Shown here: piece by piece, positions 46,101-54,050 of the stretch | How positions within the stretch are numbered: the stretch's first letter is position 1 | Layout of the letters: every line of letters starts with the position of its first letter | From: Bacteroidales bacterium UBA2287 | GTDB lineage: Bacteria; Bacteroidota; Bacteroidia; Bacteroidales; Tenuifilaceae | Assembly (NCBI GenBank): GCA_002345675.1 | Contig: DDWL01000037.1 | Span: 176,296 to 240,295, forward strand | Reading direction: 5' to 3' | DNA length: 64,000 nucleotides | Position numbers and translations under genes: made by a program | Notes under the pieces: generated by a model | Told to the model about the DNA's origin: nothing | Seen by the model: only the letters and a program-made list of their open reading frames with translations | Database searches by the model: none

Positions 46101-46324
46101 AAGGAGTTTACGGTCTTCAGCGCGCTTTTAAAATGGCTGGTGCAAAATACATTATTATGAGCCTTTGGCAGGTGCCCGACAAGGAAACCGTGGAGTTTAT
46201 GGAAACGTTCTACACAAAGCTTTTAAAGAAAAAAGATTTACGTAAAGCCTTTGTCGAAACCCAGCAAACCATGCGAGCCAAATACGACCCATACTACTGG
46301 GCTGCATTTGTGCTAGTGGAGTAG
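43157..46324 (+). CDS. Exported TPR-CHAT (caspase-like) protein 2
   Basis: A 1055-residue paralogue of the upstream gene with signal peptide (about 1-22). Residues 132-509 are nine exact-length 42-residue TPR units of kinesin-light-chain type (pattern SKAIREKIFGKNHxxYAxSCNNLAxLYxxIGNFSEAExLYLE), preceded by a weaker unit. The linker NFSFLSEREKEMYF and the CHAT domain (about 690-1055) follow; the dyad is His877 (IATHGFF) and Cys971 (SACETGLGD). The CHAT part is close to protein 1 even at DNA level, but the TPR part is unrelated in unit length and much more AT-rich and TCGA-poor, giving a mosaic gene. Confidence 0.93.
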   Translation: MKKLILIIVYVAFQLEFTNAFSQSWQRCDSLTRVFYNKQSYDTALFYSYCSINELKASAVGSDSILVESIKTMVGIFKKTNNVKKAIDKLEEIKTDIKEIIGDENDTYAEVCNEQALLHYSLRNYSVAEKLFHIAKKLKEKEYGKNNSGYEAICTNLAALNKNIGKFSESQAFFIESKNIQEQIYGKEHQRYASTCNNLAYLYFDIGNFIDAEKLFIESKAIREKIFGKNHLDYAQSCNNLAQLYLKIGRYSEAESLYLESLGIRERIVGNQNPAYATVCSNIGWFYKETGNYSLSEKYYLEAKAIRENTLGKESASYALICNNLAELYQSIGNFQAAEALHLESSTITEKIFGANHSNYAISCNNIGALYKDIGKFSESESMYLKAKNIFELSYGKESNYYATLCNNLGLLYQSMRNYSESELLFLEAKNIFEKLFGNQHPAYASATHNLGLLYSLIHKDSLAKEAFIVAANIRENALGKSHPEYSQACINLARTYEDLNDLIAAETLYVESINLKNNNITKNFSFLSEREKEMYFKTEEHSFASLYSFAIRYKEQKPEIANFIFDNILRNKGLLLKSSTAIRTAILNGNDTSLIKQYNCWVQQKREIASIYSQEISKRKKDPVALEQEANAMEKVLVSKVQTFSDFEKMQGINWETVRSNLKPYEAAIEFINFAVAGRKDSVLYAALIVKPNSKFPEMIPLFYEKDLEAILGKIADNNLRYVNSIYGTNTNPNENLYSLIWKPIEAYIVGAKTIYLSPSGLLHKVSFAAMAKGKNVYLCDSYNLNTQSSTAKVALPSTFLLNRDITASVFGGINYNADNSEEEVWNYLEGTKHEAEIVKNLLSKKKVKTNMFVGNESTEEAMKLSNTNVIHIATHGFFYPDPKEQQLAEAKKVEAGEVFFRGGRGTRGFGVWSFVRNPNPLMRSGITFAGANRVWTDKYVSSESDGVLTAEEVVNIDMRNTELVVLSACETGLGDIKGSEGVYGLQRAFKMAGAKYIIMSLWQVPDKETVEFMETFYTKLLKKKDLRKAFVETQQTMRAKYDPYYWAAFVLVE

Positions 46325-46342
46325 TTTTCAGTAACCTATTAA

Positions 46343-46373
46343 TTTGATTAGCAGAAAAAAGGCACTATATTTG
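46343..46373 (+). promoter_or_regulatory. Perfect-consensus promoter before the 261-residue gene
   Basis: TTTG (46343-46346), 19-base spacer, TATATTTG (46366-46373). It starts 19 bases after the TPR-CHAT 2 stop and about 43 bases before the ATG at 46416. Confidence 0.75.
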
Positions 46374-46415
46374 CCTAATTGCCACCGAACCTTAAAAACC
46401 TTAAATAACAATACT

Positions 46416-47201
46416 ATGAAACAAATACTTACACTAATTTTTGTGCTGGCAATCTTCAGCCTTAATGCACAGCTACCATTTAAAGTAATTGCCGTAAATG
46501 GTGAAATTATTGCCACTAAGGCAAATGTTACTCTTCAAAATGGCGTTGAGGTTTATAGCGACGACAATTTCGACTTTGTTAAGCCTAACTCAAGAGCGGC
46601 AATGATTAACTCCGAAAAGGGTCGAATTGTGCTAACCCAACAAAACGCTGCCGATGCTTTCTCGAAAGCCGCATTTGCACCTGCAATAAGCGCTGTAAGT
46701 TCGCGAAGCGGCTCAATGGTAAGCCAGTCCGATTTAAAAAACTTCTTTGGCGACAAGCTACTTGTAATCGATAAACTCGATGTTGAAATTGGTGCCGATT
46801 TGTACCCAATGAGCGACGATGCATTTTTCTTTGTTCGCTACAGTTACAATGGCGAAACAATAAATAAACGTTTACCTTTTAGCGCAAATGTGCTAACAAT
46901 TAAAAAGGACGATATTTTTGCTGTTGATGGAACCCCAATCGAAATTCCCGAAGGAGAACTAAATCTTTACTACTATAAAAAGGGAACCGAAACCCCTGAG
47001 TCGGTTCTTGTTAGTAGTTTCTCGGCCATTTTTGTAAACAGTAACCAAATTAAACCCGAGGTTGAACTAATTGTTTCGGAATTTAAAGGAAAACCACAGG
47101 ACTTTATTTTAGGACAGGTTTACGATTACCTAACTTCTTTTTATGGGTCAATCGACAAAAAAACTCTCGAAGGTTGGATGAAAACTGAATTTGGTATTTA
47201 G
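46416..47201 (+). CDS. Secreted protein of unknown function in the CHAT locus
   Basis: A 261-residue protein with signal peptide (MKQILTLIFVLAIFSLNAQ). The start at 46416 is chosen because a consensus promoter lies between it and any earlier start. The mature part opens with a beta-rich stretch (PFKVIAVNGEIIATKANVTL, GVEVYSDDNFDFVKPNSRAA, INSEKGRIVLTQ) reminiscent of FecR-like sandwiches, and later KRLPFSANVLTIKKDD and IEIPEGELNLYYYKKGTETP. I recognise no family with confidence. Its position between the CHAT genes and the sensor phosphatase suggests a role in the same envelope system. A strong terminator follows. Confidence 0.8.
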   Translation: MKQILTLIFVLAIFSLNAQLPFKVIAVNGEIIATKANVTLQNGVEVYSDDNFDFVKPNSRAAMINSEKGRIVLTQQNAADAFSKAAFAPAISAVSSRSGSMVSQSDLKNFFGDKLLVIDKLDVEIGADLYPMSDDAFFFVRYSYNGETINKRLPFSANVLTIKKDDIFAVDGTPIEIPEGELNLYYYKKGTETPESVLVSSFSAIFVNSNQIKPEVELIVSEFKGKPQDFILGQVYDYLTSFYGSIDKKTLEGWMKTEFGI

Positions 47202-47237
47202 ACCTATAGCAATAATTATTGTATTGAAAAAAACACG

Positions 47238-47275
47238 ATATTGCCTTTGGTTTTAAAACCAAAGGCAATATTTTT
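47238..47275 (+). terminator. Terminator after the 261-residue gene
   Basis: A perfect 34-base palindrome (47238-47271; half ATATTGCCTTTGGTTTT) followed by T's. It separates this gene from the sensor phosphatase, whose ATG is only 22 bases beyond the palindrome. Confidence 0.85.
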
Positions 47276-47292
47276 ATATTAAAACTGAAGCC

Positions 47293-50200
47293 ATGAAAAA
47301 GAATATTCTTCTAATTCTTCTTACTGTTTTTAGCGCATATACAGCAAATTCGCAGCTTCAACGGCCACCCGTTTCAAAATTTACACCTAGTGAGTTTGGA
47401 CAACAGTACTCCCCAAATGCCCTTTCGGTTGCACAAGACAGTAATGGCGTTATTTACATGGGTTCTGTTTCGGGAATTCTGCAGTTCGATGGCGTTTCGT
47501 GGAAATCAATCTCGGTAAAAACTGGAAACTATATTACTGCATTAGCGGTAAGCCAAAATAAAATATTTGTTGGAGGAATTGGTGAGTTCGGTTATCTTCA
47601 GGTTGATGAAAATGGGAAATACGAATACGTTTCGTTACTCGACAAGTTAAGTGGTTTAAACTTAGAATTAACGAGAGTTTGGAGTGTGCTAACTTGGAAC
47701 GAAAGCGTTGTGTTTCAAACCCAAGAAGCACTGCTGTTTTACACAAACGACTCGCTCACAATTGTTAAGTCCGAAACCTCGTTTCACCTTGCTTTTACAT
47801 GCAAAAACGAGTTGTATGTTCGCGAACGGGGTAAAGGGTTGCTTAGGTTCGATGGCAATAAATTTATGCCGATGGTTGGTGGCGATATTTTTGCCGAAGT
47901 GGGTGTTTTCTCGGTTATTGCAGCAAGCGACTCGTCAAAAATATTTTTTACTCAAGAAATTGGTCAATGGCAATATTTTAGCCATAAGTTCTCAAAACTT
48001 AAACTCGATAAAAACATCGAGCAGCTTCTTTCGCGATCCCAAATTGTTGGTGCAATTAAACTCGACGACGGCAACTATGCTATTTACACGCTAAAAAATG
48101 GTGTTGTTATTTTGAGTCCAAAATTCGAATTAGTTGCTAATTATACTGTAAACACAGGTCTGCTTTCATCCGAAATTTTTAATCTTATTCAAGACATTAG
48201 TGGAAATTTATGGGCAGCCACTTCAAAAGGTTTAAATAGAATTCAGTATTCATCGCCCTTTTCAATTTTAAATCAAACTCACGGTTTATTTGGCGACATT
48301 CAAGCAGTTGCTAAAGTAAATAGCAAGCTTCTTGTTGGTACAACACAAGGGCTTTACGAAAGTTCAACCGAAGGAATTAAAGCATTTACCGAAGTTGAAG
48401 GGGTGCTTGGAAGCGTTTGGGCTATTGAACAAACGCCAAGTGGTTATTGGATTGGAGCCGAAAACGACCTTTGGTTTTACAACGGAACTCAATACTCTCG
48501 TATAAACCGAAGTCAGTCATCTGCGCTACTTTATATTCCCGAACTTAACTGGTTGGTTTCTGCGGGTAATATGGGCTTGCAGGTTTTCAATTCGCAAACA
48601 AATGAGCTTGTTTTAACACAAAAGGACATTAGAATTGATGCTTACGGAATGGCTTACTCTTTTTTAAAGAATGGCGATTGCGAAATATGGATTGGTTCGA
48701 AAACCAGTGGCGCTTGGCAGGTTCATATATCGCCCGATTTAAGCACGGTAAAGTACGATGCTTACGGCGAACTCGATGGGCTTAGAGGCGAAGATTGGAT
48801 TTGCCCCTACCAGTTTGGGCAAAAAGTTCTATTTGCATCTCCAAAGGAATTGCTGCGATTTATTACTGCTGAAGAATTTCTCGTTATGGCCAATGACCCA
48901 TCGCTTAAAATTGAGGATTCTAGGGGAATGTTTGCCCCTGTCGATTTTCCAAAAGGTGTTCTCGATAAAGCCATTACTGCGTTTTACTACAATGCCCAAA
49001 CATCGTACATTGGCCTCGATTACAATGTGAATATGGTAAGTATGAAGGACAGCATTGCTTCCGATTACTACTTTAAGTCGCTGCAGGTTGGTAAAATTAA
49101 TGCCATTAAGCAATTCGATGACAAACTCCTTATTGCAGCTCGCGACGGTCTTGTAATTGCAAATATTAAGGAGTTTGGAACTCGAAAGTATCCAGTTCCA
49201 AATTTGTTGCTTCGTTCACTTACCATTGGTGTCGACTCGGTTGTGTGGTGGGGCGATTCGCCTATTGGCGACAGGGAAATTGTAATTCCGTACTCGTTAA
49301 ATAACCTAAAGGTTAACCTGTCGTCTACCTACTTCGACAATGGCAAAACGGCCGAGTACTCGTGGAAATTTAGGTCGGACGATAAAGATTTTTCGCAGTG
49401 GAGCACTCAGGCAAGCGTTTCGCTTTCGAATTTACGTGAGGGCTCTTACGAGTTTGTAGCTGTTGCTCGTAATATTCATGGTGAACTTAGCAACGAGGTG
49501 TCGTTTCGCTTCGAGGTTTTGCCTCCTTGGTATCGTACAATTTTGGCTTACATAATTTATGCGGTAATCGCAATTCTTATTGTTTACCTGTTTGTTCAGG
49601 GTAATATTAAGCGGCTAAAGGCTCAAAATAAACGACTCGAAGAAATTGTTCAGCAACGAACAAGGGAAGTTGTTGAGCAAAAGGAGCATATTGAACAGCA
49701 AAAGGAGCATATTGAGGATATTTTAAAGGATATTCGCGCCAGCATTAACTACGCACAGCGAATTCAGCAGGCTATGCTGCCAAGTCAGGAACTTTTCGAA
49801 AAGGTTCTGCCGGGGCACTTTATTATTTTTTATCCTCGAGATGTTGTGAGCGGCGACTTTTACTGGGCCATAAAAGTGAAGGATTGGATTGTAGTAACCG
49901 TAGCCGATTGTACTGGGCATGGAGTTCCTGGAGCGTTTATGAGCATGCTCGGCATTTCGTTCCTAAACGAAATTGTTGGTAAAAAGGGTGTACTGGTGCC
50001 AAGTCAAATCCTTTCCGAAATGCGTCAGGCTATTATGGATGCGCTTAAGCAAAGTTCCGAGCACCAGTCGCAAAAGGATGGGATGGACATGAGTATAGTT
50101 GCCGTAAACCTAAAAACTCGTGCATGTCGATGGGCTGGTGCAAACAATCCACTTTACATTGTTCGTAAACAAAGTAGTTCAGAAGCGCTTACTTTAGAAG

Positions 50201-50556
50201 AAAATAAAAAGCGAAAGGTAACCGCCTTCGATTGCTGTACACTAATTGAACTAAAGCAAGACAGGATGCCTGTTGCCATTCATACAGTTATGGAAGAGTT
50301 TACAAGTCACGAGATTCAGTTGCTCGAAGGTGATAGGCTGTATATGTTCTCCGACGGCTATGTCGATCAGTTTGGTGGCGCCGATTACCGCAAGTTTATG
50401 GCAAAGGCGTTTAAGGAACTAATTGTTCAAACCTCGTCGCTACCTGTTGCGCAGCAAGGATTAGAAATTGAACAGACCTTTAAAAACTGGGTAAACTTTA
50501 AGGATTTGCATCACGATCAAATTGACGATGTAACCGTTTTAGGGTTTGAGGTTTAG
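47293..50556 (+). CDS. Propeller/Y_Y_Y sensor with SpoIIE-type (PP2C) phosphatase domain
   Basis: A 1087-residue membrane sensor. After a signal peptide (about 1-20) come Reg_prop-type beta-propeller blades (about 35-650; for example NLIQDISGNLWAATSKGLNR), a Y_Y_Y domain (about 675-745, YSWKFRSDDKDFSQWS, then GSYEFVAVARNIHGE), one membrane helix (about 750-770) and a coiled coil with a duplicated EHIEQQK word (about 775-815). The cytoplasmic SpoIIE/PP2C domain (about 835-1087) has metal-binding motifs VSGDFYW, ADCTGHGVPGAFMS and the final DDVTVLGFEV. The architecture is a hybrid sensor in which the kinase is replaced by a phosphatase, so it probably acts on an anti-anti-sigma factor-like partner, none of which is adjacent. 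Confidence 0.93.
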   Translation: MKKNILLILLTVFSAYTANSQLQRPPVSKFTPSEFGQQYSPNALSVAQDSNGVIYMGSVSGILQFDGVSWKSISVKTGNYITALAVSQNKIFVGGIGEFGYLQVDENGKYEYVSLLDKLSGLNLELTRVWSVLTWNESVVFQTQEALLFYTNDSLTIVKSETSFHLAFTCKNELYVRERGKGLLRFDGNKFMPMVGGDIFAEVGVFSVIAASDSSKIFFTQEIGQWQYFSHKFSKLKLDKNIEQLLSRSQIVGAIKLDDGNYAIYTLKNGVVILSPKFELVANYTVNTGLLSSEIFNLIQDISGNLWAATSKGLNRIQYSSPFSILNQTHGLFGDIQAVAKVNSKLLVGTTQGLYESSTEGIKAFTEVEGVLGSVWAIEQTPSGYWIGAENDLWFYNGTQYSRINRSQSSALLYIPELNWLVSAGNMGLQVFNSQTNELVLTQKDIRIDAYGMAYSFLKNGDCEIWIGSKTSGAWQVHISPDLSTVKYDAYGELDGLRGEDWICPYQFGQKVLFASPKELLRFITAEEFLVMANDPSLKIEDSRGMFAPVDFPKGVLDKAITAFYYNAQTSYIGLDYNVNMVSMKDSIASDYYFKSLQVGKINAIKQFDDKLLIAARDGLVIANIKEFGTRKYPVPNLLLRSLTIGVDSVVWWGDSPIGDREIVIPYSLNNLKVNLSSTYFDNGKTAEYSWKFRSDDKDFSQWSTQASVSLSNLREGSYEFVAVARNIHGELSNEVSFRFEVLPPWYRTILAYIIYAVIAILIVYLFVQGNIKRLKAQNKRLEEIVQQRTREVVEQKEHIEQQKEHIEDILKDIRASINYAQRIQQAMLPSQELFEKVLPGHFIIFYPRDVVSGDFYWAIKVKDWIVVTVADCTGHGVPGAFMSMLGISFLNEIVGKKGVLVPSQILSEMRQAIMDALKQSSEHQSQKDGMDMSIVAVNLKTRACRWAGANNPLYIVRKQSSSEALTLEENKKRKVTAFDCCTLIELKQDRMPVAIHTVMEEFTSHEIQLLEGDRLYMFSDGYVDQFGGADYRKFMAKAFKELIVQTSSLPVAQQGLEIEQTFKNWVNFKDLHHDQIDDVTVLGFEV

Positions 50557-51479
50557 CCATTATTTAGAATACTCCAAATAGCACCTTCCTTTAAGGCGTA
50601 AGTCGACTGGTACAGCGACTTTAAGTCGTAATGCCTAATTAGGTAATGGGTAAAAATTGAAGCAACCCCAATCATCTCAACTCTTACGGGCTCCATGCCA
50701 GGTATTTGCTTACGCTGCTCTACGGTTGATGCAATAAGTTTTTTGTGAAGTTGAATGTACTCATCGAAAGGAATTTCAACCGAGGGATTTCCGTTGGGAG
50801 CAATTCGTCCTGCTGCCGAAAGAATGCTTCGGTAGGTGTCGAACGAACCCGAACTGCCAATTAGTTTTATTGGTTTGTACAGTTGCATCATTTCATCAAG
50901 GTCGTGCATTTGCTCGGTGAAGTAATTCTCAAGAACTTCTATTTCCGAAGGAAAAATAGGGTCGGTAGGATTGAACATCTGAAGCAACCGCGATATTCCC
51001 AAGTCGTAGCTGCGCTTCCAGTAATGCTGTTTGCCGTCGGCAATTATTAGCTCGTTACTGCCACCACCAATATCGATAATTAAACTTTTCTCGTCGCCAA
51101 GTTCAATTGCTTGTCTAACGCCAAGGTAAATAAGTTCGGCTTCCCTATCACCTTCAATTACATCAACCTTAATTCCAAAGAGTTTGTTTATTTCGTTTAC
51201 GAAATCTCGTCCGTTTGTGGCGTTTCGGGTTGCCGATGTGGCAAATGCGTAAATAGTTCCTGCACCATGCAAAAGAATTGTGCGTAGGTGTTCGCCAATT
51301 GCTTCAATTCCTCGCTGAAAGGCTGGGGGAGCAATAAATTTTTGGTTTATGCCACCTTCGCCAAGTTTTACGGGTAACTTTCCGCTATGTAGTATTTGAA
51401 ACGAGTTGTCGCCATTAACCGATACAATTAGCAGGTTAAAGGTGTTGGTTCCCATGTCGATTATAGCTACTCGTTTCAT
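50553..51479 (-). CDS. Ppx/GppA exopolyphosphatase-type phosphatase
   Basis: A 308-residue protein of the ASKHA fold. N-terminal phosphate site RVAIIDMGTNTFNLLI, second SLIIDIGGGSNELIIADG, and the EGDREAELIYLG stretch are diagnostic for Ppx/GppA. It is the short, two-domain form without the C-terminal HD part, as common in Bacteroidota. Substrates may be polyphosphate or pppGpp. Its stop overlaps the stop of the convergent sensor phosphatase gene by four bases. Confidence 0.93.
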   Translation of the reverse strand: MKRVAIIDMGTNTFNLLIVSVNGDNSFQILHSGKLPVKLGEGGINQKFIAPPAFQRGIEAIGEHLRTILLHGAGTIYAFATSATRNATNGRDFVNEINKLFGIKVDVIEGDREAELIYLGVRQAIELGDEKSLIIDIGGGSNELIIADGKQHYWKRSYDLGISRLLQMFNPTDPIFPSEIEVLENYFTEQMHDLDEMMQLYKPIKLIGSSGSFDTYRSILSAAGRIAPNGNPSVEIPFDEYIQLHKKLIASTVEQRKQIPGMEPVRVEMIGVASIFTHYLIRHYDLKSLYQSTYALKEGAIWSILNNG

Positions 51480-51539
51480 AAATGTAGTTTGAATAAAGTT
51501 TTCAAATATTCCATTTAGTTTCGTAAGGATTGAGTGGAT

Positions 51540-52559
51540 TTATGATTTCTTATTCTTTTGCCCAAGATTTTTTAATCCCTCTTCTAATTCTTTAATTTCC
51601 TTAGCATCCTCAATGGTAATCATTTTTTGTCGGTACTTTTCATATTCTGACTCCGCCAATTCTTTAGCCATTTTTGCAGATATTTTTCCAGCATGTTCCA
51701 ATATCTCCTTGTCGTTGAGAGTTAAGAAGTCATGGAGTTTTTTTACCCAATCTTTCATGTACATCGGGTTGCGCTTTCGGGCTTGTAATTCGGCGAATGA
51801 AAGGTATTGGTCAACAATCAGGTTCAATTCTTTTAATTCATCTTCCAGTAAATAATTCTTTGCAATCGAAACGTCTGTTTTTCTAATCTTCCCTTTGGGT
51901 ACATTTTTCCATGAAGTAAGTCCCATGTTTTGCTTTTCCGAATCAGCACGCTGATAAACGACTTCTGATGCTGTATGGCCATGAATTGCCCAGTGCATTT
52001 TATTCTGAACAGACTTAAAAAACAATACACTTTCTTCGGTATTTGGGTCGTAATCTATCGCTGTGGTGTAAATATCACGAATCTTTGCATAAAATATTTT
52101 CTCAGAACTACGGATATCTCTGATTCTATCCAAAAGTTCATTGAAGTAAAGGTTTGTATGTCCAGTTTCTTTTAGTTTTTCATCGTTGAGCAAAAAACCT
52201 TTAATTAAAAACTCCTTTAATAGTTGGGTTGCCCAAATACGGAATTGTGTCCCTCTGTGAGATTTTACCCTGTACCCAACTGAAATAATTACATTAAGGT
52301 TGTAAAACTGTAAATTCCGCTGAACCTTGCGTTTACCTTCGGTTCGAACTGTCAAGTAATCCTTGACAGTTGAACTTTCATCCAATTCTCCTTCTTCGTA
52401 AATATTTTTTATATGCAGACTTAGATTCTGTTTTGTAGTTTGAAAAAGTTCAACCATTTGCGCCTGCGTAAGCCAAACAGTTTCTTCTTCTAAACGGACC
52501 TCAATCTTGGTTTGACCGTCTTCGGTTTGGTATAGTAGTATTTCGGAATTATTAACCAT
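51540..52559 (-). CDS. RhuM family protein
   Basis: A 339-residue protein matching the RhuM family (virulence_RhuM): EVRLEEETVWLTQAQMVELFQTTKQNLSLHIKNIYEEGEL at about 20-59, then NLQFYNLNVIISVGYRVKSH and GTQFRIWATQLLKEFLIKGF. The first part looks like a DNA-binding helix-turn-helix. The family was named from a Salmonella pathogenicity-island gene; its function is unknown and members often lie in mobile or restriction loci. It has only about two TCGA words, unlike the flanking ppx and aspA genes, which suggests insertion between them. Confidence 0.85.
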   Translation of the reverse strand: MVNNSEILLYQTEDGQTKIEVRLEEETVWLTQAQMVELFQTTKQNLSLHIKNIYEEGELDESSTVKDYLTVRTEGKRKVQRNLQFYNLNVIISVGYRVKSHRGTQFRIWATQLLKEFLIKGFLLNDEKLKETGHTNLYFNELLDRIRDIRSSEKIFYAKIRDIYTTAIDYDPNTEESVLFFKSVQNKMHWAIHGHTASEVVYQRADSEKQNMGLTSWKNVPKGKIRKTDVSIAKNYLLEDELKELNLIVDQYLSFAELQARKRNPMYMKDWVKKLHDFLTLNDKEILEHAGKISAKMAKELAESEYEKYRQKMITIEDAKEIKELEEGLKNLGQKNKKS

Positions 52560-52570
52560 TTTTTAAGTTT

Positions 52571-54019
52571 TTACAAGTCCTTCACCGAAAATCCTAAACT
52601 CACAAGGTTTTGTGGCGAAAGGAGTTTCCTAATTTTTTCTTCCGCAAGAAAGCCATGTTGTCTGTTCGCTTCAAACACGTCGCAGTTTTTTTCGCGCATG
52701 GTTTTGGTTAGTTCTGCAGCCTTGTTAAACCCAATTGCCGGAAGCAGAGCCGTTGCTATAGCTGGGTTTTTGTAAAGGTTCTCAGCCGATTTTTCAACGT
52801 TAACTTTGAGTTCACTAATTAAATTTTCGCCCATTGTTTGGCATGCGCCAATAAGTAGTTTCAAACTTTCAATTAACGCATTTCCAATAACGGGTAAGTA
52901 GGCGTTTAGGTCAATGGCTCCTTGTCCGCAGAGGTTGCTAATTAGCAGGTCGTTGGCGTAAACCTTATGCGAAACGCTAATTGCGAACTCGCAAATAACG
53001 GGGTTAACTTTACCCGGCATAATTGAGCTGCCAACCTGTCGCTTTGGAAGTTCGAGTTGATTGCCAGCAATGTCGGAACCTAAAAGCCGTATGTCCGAAG
53101 CCATTTTTTCAATATTTACTGCATGCGACTTTAGAATTGCATGAACTTCAACAATCGAATCGACGTTCGACGTGGCATCGTTAAGGTTTTCGCTTCGCGT
53201 TACAGGAAAACCCGATAGCTTTTGCAGCTGCGAAACCACATCCATAACAACAAATCGTGGTGTTCCAACGCCTGTGCCTATGGCACCGCCACCAAGGTTA
53301 ACTATTTTAATTCTCTCGAAACATTTCGAAATTCGCCACCAGTCGCGCCCCAGCATTTCGCTGTAGGTGCTAAAAAGTTGCCCCCATGTCGATGGAACTG
53401 CTGCTTGCATTTGGGTGTAACCCAATCGGGGGCTGCTGCGGTACTCTTTTTCCTTTGCTTCAACCGTTGCCCTAAGGGCATTAATGTTTTCTTCGAGTTG
53501 GGCTAAAAGCTGCATTGCTGCAACTTTAAGCGCCGTAGGTATTACGTCGTTTGTGCTTTGGTAAATATTGACGGTTTCAATTGGGTCGATAATTTGGTAG
53601 CTACCAGGTTTATGACCTAACTTTTGAAGTGCAGCATTGGCAATAATTTCGTTAACATTCATGTTAATGCTTGTGCCTGCACCACCCTGAATTGCAGGAA
53701 CAATGAAATGCTCAAAGTGCTTTCCTTCCCAAACATTAAACGAAGAATCCAACAATGCTTCAACAATTTCGGGTTGAACTAAGTGGTTTAATTTATCCTT
53801 TAATTCCTCTTTTTCGAGTGCAATGTAAAAACTTTGCAAACTTAGGTAGCAGGCGTGTTTAACCATCCCAATGGCTTTGTACCATTCAATGGGAAAAGGA
53901 TTTGAAACCGGAAAGTTTTCGCATGCACGGGCCGAATGAATTCCGTATAGGGCATCAACAGGAATTTCGCGTTCACCTAAGTAGTCTTTCTCTGTTCGAG
54001 TCATCGAGTTTTTTTTCAA
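52571..54019 (-). CDS. aspA: Aspartate ammonia-lyase
   Basis: A 482-residue member of the fumarase/aspartase superfamily. It opens EKDYLGEREIPVDALYGIHS and has IQGGAGTSINMNVNEIIANA, STNDVIPTALKVA and the signature GSSIMPGKVNPV carrying the catalytic Ser loop. The YLGEREIPVDALYGIHSAR opening resembles aspartase (L-aspartate to fumarate plus ammonia) more than fumarase C. MTRTEK, five codons in, is an alternative start. A gap of repeats (54020-54328) separates it from pbpC upstream; the RhuM gene follows 11 bases downstream. Confidence 0.85.
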   Translation of the reverse strand: MKKNSMTRTEKDYLGEREIPVDALYGIHSARACENFPVSNPFPIEWYKAIGMVKHACYLSLQSFYIALEKEELKDKLNHLVQPEIVEALLDSSFNVWEGKHFEHFIVPAIQGGAGTSINMNVNEIIANAALQKLGHKPGSYQIIDPIETVNIYQSTNDVIPTALKVAAMQLLAQLEENINALRATVEAKEKEYRSSPRLGYTQMQAAVPSTWGQLFSTYSEMLGRDWWRISKCFERIKIVNLGGGAIGTGVGTPRFVVMDVVSQLQKLSGFPVTRSENLNDATSNVDSIVEVHAILKSHAVNIEKMASDIRLLGSDIAGNQLELPKRQVGSSIMPGKVNPVICEFAISVSHKVYANDLLISNLCGQGAIDLNAYLPVIGNALIESLKLLIGACQTMGENLISELKVNVEKSAENLYKNPAIATALLPAIGFNKAAELTKTMREKNCDVFEANRQHGFLAEEKIRKLLSPQNLVSLGFSVKDL

Positions 54020-54050
54020 AAGTAGGAATTTTCTGCATAAAAAAGATAAA

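Noticed and set aside
39323..46324. TPR-CHAT proteins as a CRISPR type III-E Craspase effector
   Set aside because: Both have signal peptides and no gRAMP/Cas7-11 or other cas gene is present.
47708..48094. 128-codon open frame within the sensor phosphatase gene
   Set aside because: Overlaps the propeller-coding region in another frame; Ser/Lys/Phe-rich translation typical of a shadow frame.
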